This document shows positions 35,068 through 38,954 of a stretch of DNA of 38,954 nucleotides, piece by piece. The notes below the pieces were generated by a model. The model did no database searches, was not told where the DNA came from, and was given only the letters and a program-made list of their open reading frames with translations. How positions within the stretch are numbered: position 1 is the stretch's first letter; each line of letters begins with the position of its first letter. Source of the stretch: an uncultured Microcaldota archaeon (GTDB lineage Archaea; Micrarchaeota; Micrarchaeia; Norongarragalinales; Norongarragalinaceae); the NCBI GenBank assembly GCA_903893865.1, contig CAITNU010000072.1:1-38954 (forward strand), in the 5' to 3' direction. Both the position numbers and the translations under genes were made by a program.

Positions 35068-36438
35068 CTAAAACAAGTATTCCGCGATTCCCTCAAGCGC
35101 GCCAGCGCCCCTTGCGCTTGCCGCGCTCACCGTTTTCTCGTTCGTCCAATATTTTGCCTTGCGCAGCGGAGCACGCAAGTAACTCGCCACACCGATTTTT
35201 ACTGGCTGTTCGAGCGCTTTCTTGAGGAAAACGCGCGCGTCAACGAGCGCTCGTTTTTCTTCGACTGCGACTCTTGCTCCGTCAACGAACGGTCCTCGCA
35301 GCGGCTTCTTGTGCGCCGCGAGGAATTTCTTGACGTCGTCTTCGTGCGTTACTGGCGGGCCGTAGACTCGCGCAAGCCGCGGGCGTTCGAGCGACTCGAG
35401 TTCGATTAAGATGAATCCGCCGCGCGTTTTGTCGTCCGCGAAGTGCGTTGTGCCGGAAACGCTCCAATCGCGTTGTTCTAATTGCTTGCGCAGCGAGTGC
35501 GCGGTGCGCGCGAGTTGAGGCCACAATATGTCGTCAACGATTCGCGGTGCGCGGAATTCGAGGAGCAAAAAGTCCGTGCCGCGCTTCTTCATGGCGCTAA
35601 GAATTTCCGCCTTCGAGTAAACGCGTTTTTTGGGAAAGAAAAGCGCTTCGTTCGGTTTGCGCGAGTATTCGCGCGCGAGTAGAATGAATTTGTGTAGCGC
35701 CGTCTGCGTTACTGGCGCGGCGGCGTTTCGGTTGCGGTCAATCGCGTCGATTAGCACGAGCGGCTCAGTGAAAGGCGTTTTTTCTTTCGCGTAATGTCCT
35801 TCGATGTCGATGACGACTTGCGGTTTCCAGTTAGCGGCGTTTTTCATGAGCGTTTCAAGCGAACGGTAATTCAAAACGAGGTATTCGCACAGCAGGCCAG
35901 AAAATCCTCCGATTCGTGCTTCAGCGCCATAAATTGCGTGCGCTTTCAAGAGCTGTTTGAGCAGTCGCACGTCTTCGCGTTGCGCTCGCGTCAAGCGTTC
36001 CTGCAAGTAAAGCATATGCAACGGCGAACGGTCAACGGCGCTCTTGAGTTTCTCGTGCGGCTTGGTTGCAAAGCAAGGAATGACTTCGACTTCGAACCCG
36101 TCGACGACCGCCTGCAAGTACGGGTGTTCAGCATAATGCATTTCCCAGCGCGCGCGAATCGTTTTCTTTGTTATCGCGATTGTTTTCGCGACGATTTCTT
36201 CCTTCTTCAACGAGCGCGGGAAGGAAACGAACAAGTCGATGTCCTTGTCGCCTTGCAACCCAGTGTCTCGCGCTGTGCTTCCCACGAAGTGGATTTTGAC
36301 TTTCGAACCTTTCGACGCAAAGGCGCGTGCAAGTTTCTCGCTGAGCGAGAGCGCGAACCGTTTTTCGGCCGCGGCTTCGCTGGGCGTGGGACTGATTCGC
36401 TCGAGGATTTTCTTGCGCAGCGCGCTCGGCAGAGGCAT
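35068..36438 (-). CDS. cca: CCA-adding tRNA nucleotidyltransferase (archaeal class I)
   Basis: MPLPSALRKKILERISPTPSEAAAEKRFALSLSEKL...VGSTARDTGLQGDKDIDLFVSFP; ATG at 36438. Confidence 0.95.
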   Translation of the reverse strand: MPLPSALRKKILERISPTPSEAAAEKRFALSLSEKLARAFASKGSKVKIHFVGSTARDTGLQGDKDIDLFVSFPRSLKKEEIVAKTIAITKKTIRARWEMHYAEHPYLQAVVDGFEVEVIPCFATKPHEKLKSAVDRSPLHMLYLQERLTRAQREDVRLLKQLLKAHAIYGAEARIGGFSGLLCEYLVLNYRSLETLMKNAANWKPQVVIDIEGHYAKEKTPFTEPLVLIDAIDRNRNAAAPVTQTALHKFILLAREYSRKPNEALFFPKKRVYSKAEILSAMKKRGTDFLLLEFRAPRIVDDILWPQLARTAHSLRKQLEQRDWSVSGTTHFADDKTRGGFILIELESLERPRLARVYGPPVTHEDDVKKFLAAHKKPLRGPFVDGARVAVEEKRALVDARVFLKKALEQPVKIGVASYLRAPLRKAKYWTNEKTVSAASARGAGALEGIAEYLF

Positions 36439-36566
36439 GTTTACTTTAACGGAAAAACGCTTAATATAGCTTGCAAACAAAACAATTACGCAAAACAACA
36501 AACCAAACAATTGCTCAAAACAAAAAACAATTAACGCTTAAACGCTGACTGCTTTCGTGGTTTGAA

Positions 36567-37907
36567 ATGGATTTGGGTCAAGGCATTCGCAAGGCGCTCG
36601 CGAAGCTGACGGGCGCGGCGCTTGTCGACGAGAAGACGGTGCGCGAGTTGACGCGCGAGCTCCAGCGCGTGCTCATCACGAACGACGTTAACGTGAAACT
36701 CGTTTTCGAACTCACGAAAAAAATCGAGGAGCGCGCGCTGCGCGAAAAACCCGTGGCGGGATTAACGGGTCGCGAACACGTCGTGAAAGTCGTTTATGAG
36801 GAATTGCAGCGCGTTCTCGGCGGAAAGTTCGAGCCGCGAGTTGGAAAGCAAAAGATTTTGCTGCTCGGATTGTACGGACAAGGAAAAACAACTACGATTT
36901 CGAAACTCGCGAAATTCTACCAGTCGAAAGGGCTGAAAGTGGGCGTTATTGCTGGGGACGTGCACCGTCCCGCGGCGTTCGAGCAGTTGAAGCAGCTGGC
37001 GGAGCAGGTGCAGTGCGGTTTTTACGGGGAAAACGGCGAGAAGGATGCGGTTAAAGTCGCTCTCGCAGCCGAAAAGTTTTTCGCGGGCAAATACGACGTC
37101 TTGATTTTGGATTCCGCGGGACGCAGCGCGTTCGACGACGAACTCGTTCGCGAGATTAAAGCAGTCAACGTCGCGTTCAAGCCGGATGAGCGCTTTTTGG
37201 TTGTTTCCGCGGACTTAGGGCAAGTAGCAGGCAGGCAAGCGAGCGAATTCAACGCCGCAGTCGGGCTTACGGGCGTAATCATAACGAAAATGGACGGAAG
37301 CGGGAAAGGCGGCGGCGCCCTCAGCAGCGTGGCGGTGAGCGGAGCGCGAGTCGCGTTCATCGGGACGGGCGAGAAACCCACTGATTTCGAAGCATTCGAT
37401 TCAACTCGGTTCGTAGCGCAATTGTGCGGTTTTCCAGACCTCGGTTCGCTTCTCGATAAACTCAAGGAAGCGAGCGACGAGGAACTCGCGGAACGAGCGA
37501 TGGAAGACGGCAAGCTGGATTACGAGTCGTTTCTTGCGCAGACTCGCGCAATGAAGAAAATGGGCCCCATGAAGCAAGTAATGCAAATGCTCGGGCTCTA
37601 CGATTTGCCTGAAGAACTCGTCGGGCAAAGCGAAGCGAAAATGAAATCCTTCGAAGCAGCCGTTCTTTCAATGACGCCGTTCGAGCGCCAGAATCCAGAC
37701 GTGATGAAAAACAAGGCGCGGCAAGCGCGAGTGGCTAAAGGCGCTGGACTCAAGCCGGACGAAGTGCGCGAGCTCGTGAATAATTTCGAGCGCGCGAACA
37801 AGATGGTTAAACAGTTTTCGAAGAACCGCGGCTTAATGAAACAGCTCGGGAAACTCGGGGGCGGGAATCTCGGCGCGCTCGGCAAGCTCGGCGGATTCAA
37901 ACGCTAA
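36567..37907 (+). CDS. srp54: Signal recognition particle 54 kDa protein
   Basis: LLLGLYGQGKTTTISKLAKFYQ G1 motif, DSAGRSAFDDELVREI, TKMDGSGKGGGALS, Met-rich C-terminal M domain. Confidence 0.95.
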   Translation: MDLGQGIRKALAKLTGAALVDEKTVRELTRELQRVLITNDVNVKLVFELTKKIEERALREKPVAGLTGREHVVKVVYEELQRVLGGKFEPRVGKQKILLLGLYGQGKTTTISKLAKFYQSKGLKVGVIAGDVHRPAAFEQLKQLAEQVQCGFYGENGEKDAVKVALAAEKFFAGKYDVLILDSAGRSAFDDELVREIKAVNVAFKPDERFLVVSADLGQVAGRQASEFNAAVGLTGVIITKMDGSGKGGGALSSVAVSGARVAFIGTGEKPTDFEAFDSTRFVAQLCGFPDLGSLLDKLKEASDEELAERAMEDGKLDYESFLAQTRAMKKMGPMKQVMQMLGLYDLPEELVGQSEAKMKSFEAAVLSMTPFERQNPDVMKNKARQARVAKGAGLKPDEVRELVNNFERANKMVKQFSKNRGLMKQLGKLGGGNLGALGKLGGFKR

Positions 37908-37993
37908 GACGCCGCAGTCGCTTTCGCAATCTTCTGGCTGCCGCAATAAAATATAAACATCAGTTTTTGATTTTTATAGTGGCGGTGTTAGGC

Positions 37994-38659
37994 TTAGGAA
38001 ACGAATTTTGAATTAGTTGTAACTATCTTGTGTATTCCTCTCGCAGTCATCTTCGCCATTCGTTGACTCATCAATTTGGCTTGTTTGCTTTTATTGACGT
38101 CATAACGCCAATCTGGCTGTTCGCCGAATACATCTTTAATCAGGCGGTACATATCGGCATATGACCTGGGGACTTTACCGGTTAGTATTTCGTGAGGATA
38201 TCCGATTTCTTTTCCGTGTATTTTTTTCGCACAGGCTATCGCGGGCAGAAGTACTTCTATTACCGGTTTTGAGCCAGGACGGTCGGATGACAAGTTTTCA
38301 TTAAGCCAATACCAAACGTCACCAAGAGGTCCGTACCCAGCCATGCTGGCTAGGGGCCCACCATCCAACGCTGTTTTCGGTGCTTCTGCAAACTTGTATT
38401 CCGAGATTTTTCTGTTTGCAGGAACGTATGGCGCATTATCCAATACTATTACGATTTTTCTTGTTGCGAGCGCGTTTTGAATTGCATTAGCCGCGTATTG
38501 CCCTAGATGATGCACGTCTAGTTTTTCATCTGCTGGTGATAAGTGGTCGAATACTTCTACCGTGTGGCCTAATTTGCTCAATTCTTTTTTCAAGAGCGGA
38601 GCCATCGCTTGTGCGGGGGTTGCACTAGGCCACCTGCGCATTAAAACGAATTCAGCCAT
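37994..38659 (-). CDS. Hypothetical protein
   Basis: ORF from ATG 38659 (MAEFVLMRRWPSATPAQAMAPLLKKELSKLGHTVEVFDHL...); AT-richer than neighbours. Confidence 0.7.
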   Translation of the reverse strand: MAEFVLMRRWPSATPAQAMAPLLKKELSKLGHTVEVFDHLSPADEKLDVHHLGQYAANAIQNALATRKIVIVLDNAPYVPANRKISEYKFAEAPKTALDGGPLASMAGYGPLGDVWYWLNENLSSDRPGSKPVIEVLLPAIACAKKIHGKEIGYPHEILTGKVPRSYADMYRLIKDVFGEQPDWRYDVNKSKQAKLMSQRMAKMTARGIHKIVTTNSKFVS

Positions 38660-38762
38660 GCAAAAATAAGGTTTCAAACTCTTAATAATGCTATCGCCAT
38701 CGAAAATCTTTTTGCCGCAGGTTTAAAATTCAGTTCGATGTTAATTCAGTCGTGGTGTAGTC

Positions 38763-38954
38763 GTGGAATTGCGCGAACTTGCAAAAAAAATTCCGTGGGC
38801 GTCGCTACTGCTTATCGTGCTCGTCTTGGCGTCCTACCTGCACTTCGTTGCAGAGCCTTACGCTTCCGAAACCGCGCTCGGCACATTCGGCTTGAGCCGA
38901 TTCAACTTGCTCGGCGTATTCACTCACGAGTTCATGCACCAAGGCCTGCACCAC
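38763..38954 (+). CDS. Probable rhomboid-family membrane protein (N-terminal part; runs off window)
   Basis: VELRELAKKIPWASLLLIVLVLASYLHFVAEPYASETALGTFGLSRFNLLGVFTHEFMHQGLHH; TM plus THEFMHxGLxH pattern of rhomboids. Confidence 0.65.
   Translation, partial: MELRELAKKIPWASLLLIVLVLASYLHFVAEPYASETALGTFGLSRFNLLGVFTHEFMHQGLHH

Overview
Gene-dense archaeal chromosome segment: S28e, L24e, S15, S3Ae, CCA-adding enzyme, SRP54, aEF-1beta, and a tRNA with a BHB-type intron. The many small orphan genes and overlapping genes could fit a DPANN-like lineage, but I cannot assign a taxon from sequence alone. Two systems stand out. (1) A compact eukaryote-type ubiquitin locus (about 13.35-18.24 kb): E1 with a candidate catalytic 'SCTG' Cys, canonical E2 with HPN and catalytic Cys, an 81-aa ubiquitin-like protein whose ORF ends exactly at Gly-Gly, a JAMM isopeptidase with an intact HxH-x7-S-x2-D motif, and a winged-helix protein with a C-terminal C4HC3 RING/PHD-like finger. 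An uncharacterised acidic protein, a SAM methyltransferase and a possible micro-ORF are embedded in the same locus. (2) A near-complete archaeal anhydromevalonate-phosphate (modified mevalonate) pathway cluster (about 4.8-11.3 kb): mevalonate kinase, UbiX, UbiD-like decarboxylase, aconitase-X large and small subunits, isopentenyl phosphate kinase, and an IDI-like Nudix protein that seems to lack the usual catalytic Cys. A flavin set (RibK, ECF transporter, RibL) may supply the FMN that UbiX needs. Other notable items: a 73-nt intron in tRNA-Arg(GCG) with a foldable BHB, a lipoprotein with three near-identical tandem LamG repeats, an accessory-looking block flanked by AT-rich spacers sharing an inverted motif, an unexplained ~400-nt spacer, and several orphan genes of different base composition inserted singly between conserved genes. 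All calls are from reading the sequence; no database searches were run.
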